Below are positions 1 to 6,070 of a stretch of DNA of 6,070 nt, piece by piece (position 1 is the first letter of the stretch; every line of letters begins with the position of its first letter). Below the pieces are notes generated by a model. The model had not been told where the DNA came from. It searched no databases and worked only from the letters and a program-made list of their open reading frames with translations. The stretch is from positions 1 to 6,070 of the forward strand of contig JAISOQ010000260.1 of NCBI GenBank assembly GCA_031275515.1, read 5' to 3'. This DNA comes from Treponema sp. Its GTDB lineage: Bacteria; Spirochaetota; Spirochaetia; Treponematales; Breznakiellaceae. The position numbers were made by a program, and so were the translations under genes.

Positions 1-16
1 GTGAATTAAATCCGGG

Positions 17-45
17 TAATTCGTGACAATTAGCGTAATTCGCGG
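17..45. repeat. phased AATTCG/AATTAGCG short repeats upstream of the PC4-like gene
   Basis: Three degenerate units follow one another: TAATTCGTG at 17-25, ACAATTAGCG at 26-35 and TAATTCGCG at 36-44. An 8-base word, GTAATTCG, recurs exactly at 16-23 and 35-42. The 9-10 bp period is close to one helical turn. GTGAATTAA at 1-9 may be a further degenerate unit, so the array may start outside the window. The function is unknown. It could be a dispersed genomic repeat or a phased protein-binding site. Confidence 0.4.
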
Positions 46-109
46 ATCTTTTATCTCGAACCAGAGAGACAAAGCCGATAATAAAATTCCCTATACTAGT
101 GGAGGTTTT

Positions 110-331
110 ATGCCAGACATTACCTTTGATATCTTAAAACATTACGGCGTCATATCCCAAGACAGAAAAGGCTGGAAAATGGAGCTTAACTTAGTTTCCT
201 GGAATGGACGAACCCCTAAATTCGACCTCCGGGACTGGTCTCCGGATCACGAAAAAATGGGTAAAGGCGTCACCTTTACCCGGGAAGAAGCCGGGACCCT
301 GGCGGAACTGTTGAAATCCGTCCTGGATTAA
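110..331 (+). CDS. PC4/YdbC-family ssDNA-binding transcriptional coactivator-like protein
   Basis: This encodes a 73-residue protein that matches the small bacterial YdbC branch of the PC4 (p15 coactivator) fold. Family members bind single-stranded DNA as dimers in the cytoplasm and are proposed to act in transcription, replication or repair. The recognisable core is GWKMELNLVSWNG near residues 21-33, then a K-F-D-L-R-D-W stretch, D-H-E-K-M-G-K-G-V and a C-terminal amphipathic helix with EEAGTLAELL. The start at 110 is chosen because GGAGG lies at 101-105, four bases upstream, and because family members begin just before the first beta strand. The frame stays open upstream to an ATG at 23, which would add 29 residues unlike the family and without a good ribosome site. 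No confident promoter is visible in 46-109, so the gene may be read from outside the window. It converges on rnhA with 38 bp between the stop codons. The family assignment is confident; the exact cellular role is not. Confidence 0.88.
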   Translation: MPDITFDILKHYGVISQDRKGWKMELNLVSWNGRTPKFDLRDWSPDHEKMGKGVTFTREEAGTLAELLKSVLD

Positions 332-333
332 AA

Positions 334-366
334 CCTCTCCTCATGCCGGTTAGAAATGAGGCGGGG
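334..366 (-). terminator. rho-independent terminator of rnhA, between convergent genes
   Basis: The arms at 334-344 and 356-366 pair at 10 of 11 positions (core CCTCAT/ATGAGG, one mismatch, one G-T wobble) around an 11-base loop. Read on the minus strand the stem is followed by TTTTAAT, whose T-run lies within and next to the stop codon of the PC4-like gene. It begins 4 bases after the rnhA stop. On the plus strand the stem is followed by AAATTAAATG with no T-run, so it should serve mainly rnhA, though the hairpin could slow polymerase from both sides. Confidence 0.6.
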
Positions 367-369
367 AAA

Positions 370-840
370 TTAAATGTACCGTATACTGGCTATCGCCCTT
401 TGGGCCAGCTTATCGCAGCGTTCATTGAAGCGGTTGCCGAAGTGGCCTTTAACCCACTTCCACTGAATGGAATAGTTGGATGTTATCGCATCAAGGCGCT
501 GCCAAAGGTCCTTGTTTTTGACCGGCGTTTTATCGCTGGTCCGCCACCCGTTTCGTTTCCACGAAATAATCCACTCGGTCATCCCCTTTTGAACGTACTG
601 CGAGTCGGTATGAACCATCACCTCTTTGGGGGCTATGTTCAGCTTAGAAAGCATCTCCAGGGCGTAGAGCGCCGCCGTCAGTTCCATCCGGTTGTTGGTG
701 GTCTCCGCTTCGGAACCCCATTTCTCCACGAGGATTTCCGATCCTGTCCCCCGTTCCCGCATGATAAGATACGCCCAGCCTCCGGGACCTGGATTTCCCG
801 AACAGCCGCCGTCAGTATAAATATGTATATCCATTGCCAT
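370..840 (-). CDS. rnhA: ribonuclease HI
   Basis: This encodes 156 residues, close to the 155 of Escherichia coli RNase HI. The enzyme cuts the RNA strand of RNA-DNA hybrids in the cytoplasm, removing Okazaki primers and R-loops. The four metal-binding carboxylates are present: Asp10 in YTDGGCSGNPGPGGW, Glu53 in TTNNRMELTAAL, Asp79 in HTDSQYV and Asp143 in NERCDKLA, with the active-site loop His133 in VKGHFGN. The basic handle region (W-K-R-N-G-W-R-T) that helps bind hybrid is also retained, so the protein should be active. The start at 840 (Met-Ala-Met) fits the family length; an ATG at 834 is a close alternative and has AGG about seven bases upstream, so the start is uncertain by two residues. 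The frame is open further upstream, but that part lies inside the oxidoreductase gene and is not homologous. The gene follows the oxidoreductase by 25 bp and is probably co-transcribed with it. Confidence 0.95.
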   Translation of the reverse strand: MAMDIHIYTDGGCSGNPGPGGWAYLIMRERGTGSEILVEKWGSEAETTNNRMELTAALYALEMLSKLNIAPKEVMVHTDSQYVQKGMTEWIISWKRNGWRTSDKTPVKNKDLWQRLDAITSNYSIQWKWVKGHFGNRFNERCDKLAQRAIASIRYI

Positions 841-865
841 ACCTGCCTTTCCATCCTGTATTCCG

Positions 866-1864
866 CTAACAGCGGACAACGGGCTCCCATTTTCCCGATT
901 TGGCGGAGGCGAAAACGGCGTCCAATACCGCCATGTTGGCAACCGCATCTGACACAGGGGTCGGGACCTCGGTTTTACCGATGACGGCTTCCGCAAAGGC
1001 ATCGAATTCCAAAAGGTACTGGCTGGCGATTTCGGTTTCGATGAGCCGTTCGCCAAGAGGAGTAGCTGCGGCGACTTTTCCAGGCACATCGTCGTACATA
1101 TTGAAAGGTATTTGAATCGAGAGGCTGCCGCCGGTCCCGAAAGCGCTTACCCGCTGATAGGGGAAAATTTGAGTGCCAATGGTAAAGGTCGAAACCCGGC
1201 CTCCGCCGAAATCCAGCAGGGCCGAAACCAGGGTATCGGTCTTAAAGATCGGGTCCCAGGTAATGGCCGCCGTTACCCGCTCGGGTTCCCCTGCCATGAG
1301 GAACCGGGCGGAGGATACGGTGTAACACCCTATGTCCAGGATGGCGCCGCCCCCGTCCGATGCAATGTTGCGGATGTTGAAGGGATCCTTGTTATTGTAG
1401 GAAAATACCCCATTAGTGCTGACGATGGTTCCCAGTTCCCCGGACTGGACGATGTTCTTTGCATGCCGCCATTGGGGGTGGAACCGGTACATGAATGCTT
1501 CCATAAGAGGGACCCCTTTTTTAAGGCAGTATTCTGCCGCTTCTACAGCTTCCCGGGCGTTGAGCCCCAGGGGTTTCTCGCAGAGGATGGGTTTACCCGC
1601 ATCGGCGGCCTTTTTGATATATTCCAGGTGCAGATGATTCGGCAGAGGATTATAGACGAAATCTACCTGAGGATCCGCCAATAAATCTTCATAGGAACCG
1701 TAGGGTTTTGTAAAATCCCAGGCCGCGGCAAATTCTTTTGCCTTAACCGCGTCTCTGGACGCTATGGCATACGGCTCTACCAGCAGGGATTCCCTGAGGG
1801 GAGTAGCCACCCGCAACGCATAATGCTTTGAACAGCCAAGCACGCCCATCCGCAACTTTTCCAT
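866..1864 (-). CDS. Gfo/Idh/MocA-family NAD(P)-dependent oxidoreductase
   Basis: This 332-residue protein has the usual length of the family, which oxidises or reduces sugars, polyols or related alcohols with NAD(P) in the cytoplasm. The N-terminal Rossmann domain starts MGVLGCSKHYALRV (residues 6-19). The YNPLPNHLH segment (71-79) and CEKPLGLNA (95-103), with the conserved Glu96-Lys97-Pro98, follow. The C-terminal alpha/beta domain has MEAFMYRFHPQW (121-132) and GGGAILDIGCYTVSSARF (171-188); Asp177 and Tyr181 lie where the catalytic Asp/His/Tyr of the family sit. The MEAFMYRFHPQ and DIGCY signatures place it near the dimeric dihydrodiol dehydrogenase / NADP D-xylose dehydrogenase subgroup, where Lys97 and a Tyr near 180 are the catalytic pair. 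The substrate cannot be fixed from sequence. The ATG at 1864 is preceded on its strand by GAGAGG eight bases upstream. It heads an operon with rnhA and is divergent from groEL. No sugar-transport genes are nearby to hint at the substrate. Confidence 0.92.
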   Translation of the reverse strand: MEKLRMGVLGCSKHYALRVATPLRESLLVEPYAIASRDAVKAKEFAAAWDFTKPYGSYEDLLADPQVDFVYNPLPNHLHLEYIKKAADAGKPILCEKPLGLNAREAVEAAEYCLKKGVPLMEAFMYRFHPQWRHAKNIVQSGELGTIVSTNGVFSYNNKDPFNIRNIASDGGGAILDIGCYTVSSARFLMAGEPERVTAAITWDPIFKTDTLVSALLDFGGGRVSTFTIGTQIFPYQRVSAFGTGGSLSIQIPFNMYDDVPGKVAAATPLGERLIETEIASQYLLEFDAFAEAVIGKTEVPTPVSDAVANMAVLDAVFASAKSGKWEPVVRC

Positions 1865-1936
1865 AAAAAACGCCTCTCGGAGATAAAATTTTTCCCTTCG
1901 ACATTCACCGGTAATCGCTAGTAAATACCAGGGGAA

Positions 1937-1965
1937 TTTATAAACAAAACACTACATCGCAAAAA
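1937..1965 (-). promoter_or_regulatory. possible promoter for the oxidoreductase-rnhA unit
   Basis: On the minus strand TATAAA (1942 to 1937) is a reasonable -10 box. The upstream sequence offers only weak -35 candidates in the T-run (TTTTTG at 17 bp, or TTGCGA at 14 bp spacing). Transcription from here would give a leader of about 65 bases before the ATG at 1864. The leader carries GAGAGG as ribosome site. The overlap of its upstream part with the U-run of the hairpin at 1970-2002 means that the two signals may compete. Confidence 0.25.
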
Positions 1966-2002
1966 AAAGCAATAGTCCCATAGCAATTCGGAAGAACTAT
2001 TG
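1961..2002 (-). terminator. terminator-like hairpin with U8 run upstream of the oxidoreductase
   Basis: CAATAGT (1970-1976) and ACTATTG (1996-2002) are perfect 7-bp arms around a 19-base loop. On the minus strand the stem is followed by one C and then eight T (1968-1961). The same outer arm (1997-2003) can instead pair with CCATAG at 1978-1983 with a one-base bulge, so two exclusive folds are possible. No certain minus-strand gene ends just before it. It may end a small RNA that starts in the GC-rich block, or act as an attenuator about 100 bases ahead of the oxidoreductase start. The stem is AT-rich, so its strength is doubtful. Confidence 0.4.
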
Positions 2003-2039
2003 GTTACATTCGACACAGCAAGAAGGACAAAGATACCCA

Positions 2040-2165
2040 GGAGAGCGCCCAAGGCAGGCGCGGGAACTGCGTTGCCGCTGCCTGCCGGTATCTCCGCCAG
2101 AGAGGAATTGCGGGCCTCTGGTCAGGCGGACCAGCGAACCGGCGGACGGGCGGGCGGGTTCCGGG
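2040..2165. other. GC-rich block of competing inverted repeats, no gene
   Basis: This block stands out by high GC between AT-rich flanks. It holds a stem of 11 bp with one bulge (2053-2063 with 2075-2086, core GGCAGGC/GCCTGCC). Next is an imperfect stem CCAGAG/CTCTGG (2097-2102 with 2116-2121), then a perfect 6-bp stem CTGGTC/GACCAG (2118-2123 with 2129-2134). The last two share CTGG and cannot form together. GAACC/GGTTC (2136-2140 with 2157-2161) spans a run of GGG triplets. It may be a structured RNA on either strand, a palindromic dispersed repeat, or a structured DNA site. The only spanning frame (minus strand 2249-2004) has no ribosome site or recognisable protein. The rest of the 1865-2361 gap holds promoter and leader sequence, with no gene that I can support. 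Confidence 0.4.
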
Positions 2166-2204
2166 TTTTCCGATGAAAAATCTAATCATAAACGCTTTAT
2201 CTAA

Positions 2205-2234
2205 TTGACTTTTTTTACTCCCTGTTAGTATTTT
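2205..2234 (+). promoter_or_regulatory. probable groEL promoter
   Basis: TTGACT at 2205-2210 matches the -35 consensus in five of six bases. A -10 of TATTTT at 2229-2234 lies 18 bp downstream; TAGTAT at 2226-2231 (15 bp) is an alternative. A long T-run follows the -35 box. The predicted leader is about 120 bases. No CIRCE operator (TTAGCACTC-N9-GAGTGCTAA) is visible near it, so HrcA control through a classical CIRCE is not supported. A small TACT/AGTA dyad at 2216-2230 falls inside the spacer. Confidence 0.45.
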
Positions 2235-2303
2235 ATAGTTGTTCCTCATTTTTAGATTTAAGAGGGACTAATCCATTTCATACTAAACTGGTGCGTTCGC
2301 GGA

Positions 2304-2324
2304 CAGGAACGGGTCCTGATTTTT
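2304..2324 (+). promoter_or_regulatory. short hairpin plus T-run in the groEL leader
   Basis: CAGGA (2304-2308) and TCCTG (2314-2318) form a 5-bp stem with a 5-base loop, followed by ATTTTT. It resembles a weak intrinsic terminator about 40 bases ahead of the groEL start. It might act as an attenuator or RNA thermometer-like element, but a stem this short arises easily by chance. Confidence 0.2.
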
Positions 2325-2361
2325 CCCGAAAACCCAGTAATTAAAGAGGAGAAAAAGAATT

Positions 2362-4005
<1,644 letters not shown>

Positions 4006-4049
4006 TAAACCGTTGCGCAGTTTACCCACAACTGCGCCCAGAGAACAGG

Positions 4050-4073
4050 AGCCGTCCGTAAGGGCGGCTTTTT
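4050..4073 (+). terminator. rho-independent terminator of groEL
   Basis: AGCCGTCC (4050-4057) pairs with GGGCGGCT (4062-4069) through eight base pairs, one of them a G-T wobble, around the loop GTAA, and the stem runs into TTTTT (4069-4073). It lies 42 bases after the second groEL stop. This separates groEL from the envelope operon at 4189. Confidence 0.88.
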
Positions 4074-4080
4074 CATTTAA

Positions 4081-4116
4081 AGCCGCGCGGCTCTAGCCTT
4101 GGCTCTATTTATAGAG
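4081..4116. repeat. cluster of three adjacent palindromes ahead of the envelope operon
   Basis: AGCCGCGCGGCT (4081-4092) is a perfect 12-bp palindrome. AGCC-TT-GGCT (4095-4104) and CTCTAT-TT-ATAGAG (4103-4116) follow directly. GGCTCTA also recurs as a direct repeat at 4089-4095 and 4101-4107, 12 bp apart. The group lies between the groEL terminator and the start at 4189, overlapping a weak promoter candidate, which would suit an operator. It may equally be sequence left over from a dispersed repeat. Confidence 0.35.
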
Positions 4117-4128
4117 AAAAATTAATAA
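4099..4128 (+). promoter_or_regulatory. weak promoter candidate for the envelope operon
   Basis: TTGGCT at 4099-4104 could be a -35 box and TAATAA at 4123-4128 a -10 box with 18 bp spacing. Both match the consensus only partly. The position, after the groEL terminator and 60 bases before the next gene, is what makes it plausible. Confidence 0.25.
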
Positions 4129-4188
4129 ATTGCCAGGGACGCCGAATTATCCATTGCCATAATCCCAAAAAAAGATCACACTAGAAAT

Positions 4189-4617
4189 ATGGGATGGTGG
4201 GATTCAATTCGGCAAGCCGCCGGGCGGAGTTTGAGCGCAGCAGAGGGGTTGGCCGGGAAATCGACGAAATTTTTCCAGACCCGGCCTAAGGCTGCCCTGA
4301 TATACCTTGCCGTCTGCGCGGCGCTTCTTATCCTCTGCGTAACGGCGATTATGATGAGTGTTTGGGGGAATACCAGGACAGGAAGCGGGCAGGACCTGAG
4401 CGAGGCTTTTAGCCCCCGGGCTGTCCCTCCTGAAGAGTTTTTTTTGCCTGATGAACCGGATTTTCTCCCTGAAACGATCCCGGAACGGGAAAGGCGGGAA
4501 TCCTGGACCACGGATGATGTTCAGCCTTTCTGGCAGAATCCTTTAGATGAGGGAACCTTAGTCTATACGGAATTGATGAGTAAAGGGATCGATGATTTAA
4601 TGGAAAGGGTGCCATGA
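4189..4617 (+). CDS. single-pass inner-membrane protein of unknown function
   Basis: I do not recognise a named family for this 142-residue protein. Residues 1-34 are a basic, amphipathic segment (Arg8, Arg13, Lys24, Lys27, Arg32, Lys34). One hydrophobic stretch at about 36-58 (ALIYLAVCAALLILCVTAIM) should be a membrane helix. By the positive-inside rule the N terminus is cytosolic and the acidic, Pro/Trp/Phe-containing tail (about 61-142) is periplasmic. There is no signal-peptidase or lipobox motif. The ATG at 4189 has no clear Shine-Dalgarno sequence (ACACTAGAAAT precedes it), yet no better in-frame start exists before the membrane helix. Its stop overlaps the next start as ATGA, so the two are translationally coupled and their products probably act together at the envelope. 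The tail may contact the downstream secreted protein, but that is inference. Confidence 0.75.
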   Translation: MGWWDSIRQAAGRSLSAAEGLAGKSTKFFQTRPKAALIYLAVCAALLILCVTAIMMSVWGNTRTGSGQDLSEAFSPRAVPPEEFFLPDEPDFLPETIPERERRESWTTDDVQPFWQNPLDEGTLVYTELMSKGIDDLMERVP

Positions 4618-6070
4618 AGCGTATTCCGCCCGGCCTGAAGGTGTTTTGTCTTTTATATCTTTTCTGTATGAGTGCCGTTGTTGCCGGATATGGAGAGGAA
4701 TCCGGCAGTCCGGTAGAAATGCCGACTCCGTTTGTGGAACGGAAAGAGCCTTCCGGCGTTGAAGCCGCCGGAGAAGATGAAATTCCTTCGGTAAGCCGGT
4801 TTTCTGAAGGGCCCGCAGAGCAGGAGGGGTTTCCCGATAGGGAACCGGAATTTGCCGGGGATTCAATGGCGGACCTCCCTGAAAAGACAGAAACGCCCGA
4901 AATCGCATTACCTGAGGTGCTTCCGTCGGCTTCAAAAGCCTTAACGGATGAATTCGCCGCCCTTCCTGAGCCGGTTTTTCTGGAACCGGAGGAGCCGCCC
5001 GAAACTGTGGCGGCTCCTTTCCCGGGGCCCCGCCCTCTGCTGTCCGGCCCCCTGATGATGGATGAACCTTCTATTTTGGTAATCTCCCAACCGGCCCCTG
5101 AATTGATCCAAGTTTCTCCCGCCTCGCCGGTAATTCCGGCCCAATCCCCGCAGCCCAGGCCGCCCGCTCCCGCTGAACCGCCCGCAAGGCCCCGTTCCGA
5201 AGAGTCTGCCTCAAGTTCACAAAGGGAACCGCAATCCAGACCGCAGGCCGCTCCCGCTGAACCGCCCGCAATAGCCCGTTCGGGAGAGCCGGTCTCCGGC
5301 ATACGGAGGGAATCCCTTCCCCTGCCGACGGCCCCGGTCCCCAATCTTCCTGCCCGGGATCCGCCTGTTCCTCCGGCGCCTCCCCCTTCTGATGGGGAGA
5401 TCGAGGTTTCCCGGATTGTCCGGGCTGCCGTGGGCCAGACCATAGAGATTCCCTTTCAGGGGACCGGCTGGGTATATCTGGGGGAACTCCGTTCCCAGTC
5501 AGGCGTCGCCTATAATTCCCGGCGTTCCGACTCGGAAGGCCAGACGTTTGTCTTCCAGGTGGAGGAGGCGGGGACTTTTGGGCTAAAATTCTACAAGCAG
5601 GATTATATTAGAGACTATATTCTAAACGATCATGTTCAGGTTATTGTCAATGAAGCTCCCGAGCGGGAACCATTTTCGCCTTCCAGGAACCGGGTGATCA
5701 GCGCCCCCCGGTGGCCCTACCTTCCCAGCGAGGCGCCTTCCGCTGAAACCGCCGCCGGAAGCAGCCGGCCCGAAGATCCCCCTGTTGGACCCGCAGTTCC
5801 TTCCGGTGAGGCGGCGGCCCCGCAAACGCCTGCTGGCCGGCGTCCGCCGGCCCTGGCCGTGAACCGGGATGACAGCAGCATAGTTCCGGTAGCCCCGCCC
5901 AGGGCGGTGTCCCCGCCTGAGGAACAGTCAACTCTTTCGGAGGATGACGGTTCTGGTTTACCGGAGGATACTCAGCCTGAGGAATACTTCCGCAAAGCAA
6001 AAGAGGCTTTTGAAGGAGGACAAATACAGCCGGCCCTGGCGATCCTGGGCCAGTTTCGGGAACGCTATCC
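4614..6070 (+). CDS. secreted Pro-rich protein with beta-rich domain and TPR start (3' partial)
   Basis: The frame opens at ATG 4614, overlapping the previous stop, with AAGGG just upstream, and stays open for 485 codons to the window edge. Residues 1-24 look like a signal peptide (Lys2, Arg3, Lys9, then VFCLLYLFCMSAVVA) with possible cleavage after Ala24; neither Cys12 nor Cys18 has a lipobox before it. Residues about 25-260 are low-complexity, rich in Pro, Glu and Ala, and probably an extended spacer. Residues about 262-346 form a compact, beta-rich stretch (GQTIEIPFQGTGWVYLGEL, then SRRSDSEGQTFVFQVEEAG and LKFYKQDYIRDYI) that looks like an Ig-like or carbohydrate-binding sandwich, though I cannot name it. 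A second Pro-rich linker runs to about 455. Residues 456-485 (YFRKAKEAFEGGQ, then ALAILGQFRERY) fit a tetratricopeptide repeat like those of YbgF/CpoB or BamD. It is likely periplasmic and could act in envelope assembly. The C terminus is missing, so the family name stays open. Confidence 0.8.
   Translation, partial: MKRIPPGLKVFCLLYLFCMSAVVAGYGEESGSPVEMPTPFVERKEPSGVEAAGEDEIPSVSRFSEGPAEQEGFPDREPEFAGDSMADLPEKTETPEIALPEVLPSASKALTDEFAALPEPVFLEPEEPPETVAAPFPGPRPLLSGPLMMDEPSILVISQPAPELIQVSPASPVIPAQSPQPRPPAPAEPPARPRSEESASSSQREPQSRPQAAPAEPPAIARSGEPVSGIRRESLPLPTAPVPNLPARDPPVPPAPPPSDGEIEVSRIVRAAVGQTIEIPFQGTGWVYLGELRSQSGVAYNSRRSDSEGQTFVFQVEEAGTFGLKFYKQDYIRDYILNDHVQVIVNEAPEREPFSPSRNRVISAPRWPYLPSEAPSAETAAGSSRPEDPPVGPAVPSGEAAAPQTPAGRRPPALAVNRDDSSIVPVAPPRAVSPPEEQSTLSEDDGSGLPEDTQPEEYFRKAKEAFEGGQIQPALAILGQFRERY
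5164..5331 (+). repeat. two tandem 84-bp (28-residue) units in the Pro-rich coding region
   Basis: A 24-base stretch at 5164-5187 recurs exactly at 5248-5271, an offset of 84 bp. Similarity fades but continues: CCCGTTC recurs after each copy. In the protein, APAEPPA at 185-191 matches 213-219, and Arg194, Ser195, Glu197, Arg204 and Glu205 line up with residues 28 later. The 84-bp period keeps the reading frame, so the array could grow or shrink without breaking the gene. Confidence 0.75.

Noticed and set aside
92..97. TATACT as a -10 box for the PC4-like gene
   Set aside because: The start of transcription would fall inside or after the ribosome site at 101-105, and no -35 box lies 16-18 bp upstream.
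23..109. Longer N terminus (29 extra residues) for the PC4-like protein
   Set aside because: The added residues lie in the repeat region, lack a ribosome site and do not resemble the family; GGAGG at 101-105 clearly serves the ATG at 110.
343..984. Plus-strand open frame of 213 codons
   Set aside because: It is antisense to rnhA and the end of the oxidoreductase gene, both of which have conserved catalytic motifs; its product looks random.
841..1089. Upstream extension of the rnhA frame
   Set aside because: It overlaps the oxidoreductase coding region out of frame and has no RNase H similarity; the first catalytic Asp sits at residue 10 only from the start at 840.
2004..2249. Minus-strand open frame of 81 codons in the groEL upstream region
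   Set aside because: There is no ribosome site, it spans the groEL promoter, and it crosses an abrupt change in base composition with no recognisable protein. Its stop just before the hairpin at 2002 is noted but is not enough.
1865..2361. CIRCE operator for HrcA near groEL
   Set aside because: No TTAGCACTC-N9-GAGTGCTAA or near match was found; the TTAGT (2225-2229) and ACTAA (2267-2271) pair is too short and too far apart.
4614..4685. Lipoprotein signal in the secreted Pro-rich protein
   Set aside because: Cys12 and Cys18 are preceded by Val-Phe and Leu-Phe, which do not fit a lipobox; ordinary signal-peptidase I cleavage near Ala24 fits better.
5164..5271. CRISPR-like repeat
   Set aside because: There are only two copies, they lie in frame within a coding sequence, and the spacing region is itself part of the diverged tandem unit.
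4409..5443. Minus-strand open frame of 344 codons
   Set aside because: It is Gly/Ser-rich, being the complement of Pro-rich codons, and crosses two coupled plus-strand genes with signal peptide and TPR features.

Overview
The window looks like a chromosomal segment from a treponeme-type spirochete. The basis is the GroEL sequence, which reads to me like spirochetal GroEL with the usual Gly-Gly-Met tail, and the fact that groEL stands alone without groES, as I recall for Treponema pallidum. The base composition and the Pro/Glu-rich envelope proteins would suit a host-associated (for example insect-gut) Treponema, but the genus is an inference and the species cannot be read from this window. 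I see no insertion sequence, phage gene, CRISPR array, tRNA or rRNA.

Layout. (1) Positions 1-331: a leader with phased 9-10 bp AATTCG-type repeats, then a 73-residue PC4/YdbC-type single-stranded-nucleic-acid-binding protein on the plus strand. (2) Positions 370-1864, minus strand: a two-gene transcription unit, a Gfo/Idh/MocA NAD(P)-dependent oxidoreductase followed 25 bp later by ribonuclease HI. It runs toward the PC4-like gene, and a hairpin terminator (334-366) fills the 38 bp between the convergent genes. (3) Positions 1865-2361: about 500 bp without a convincing gene, between the divergent oxidoreductase and groEL genes. It is a patchwork: an AT-rich part with a minus-strand terminator-like hairpin and U-run, a very GC-rich core (about 2040-2165) packed with competing inverted repeats and a G-quadruplex motif, then an AT-rich groEL promoter region. 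(4) Positions 2362-4005: groEL, ending in tandem stops and followed by a clear rho-independent terminator at 4050-4073. (5) Positions 4081-4188: clustered small palindromes ahead of the next operon. (6) Positions 4189-6070: two translationally coupled envelope genes. One encodes a single-pass membrane protein; the other a secreted, proline-rich protein with a beta-rich domain and the start of a TPR region, cut off by the window end.

How the genes relate. PC4-like protein and RNase HI both act on unpaired or hybrid nucleic acid, although they are convergent rather than co-transcribed. GroEL is the general cytosolic chaperonin; its GroES partner must be encoded elsewhere. The last two genes probably make one envelope assembly: an inner-membrane protein with an acidic periplasmic tail, and a periplasmic protein with a long Pro-rich linker and C-terminal TPRs.

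No complete new system is evident. The observations most worth a second look are the structured DNA/RNA at about 1961-2165, two unusual substitutions in GroEL at positions that are usually glycine (hinge Trp191 and nucleotide-loop Glu415), and the uncharacterised two-gene envelope operon.
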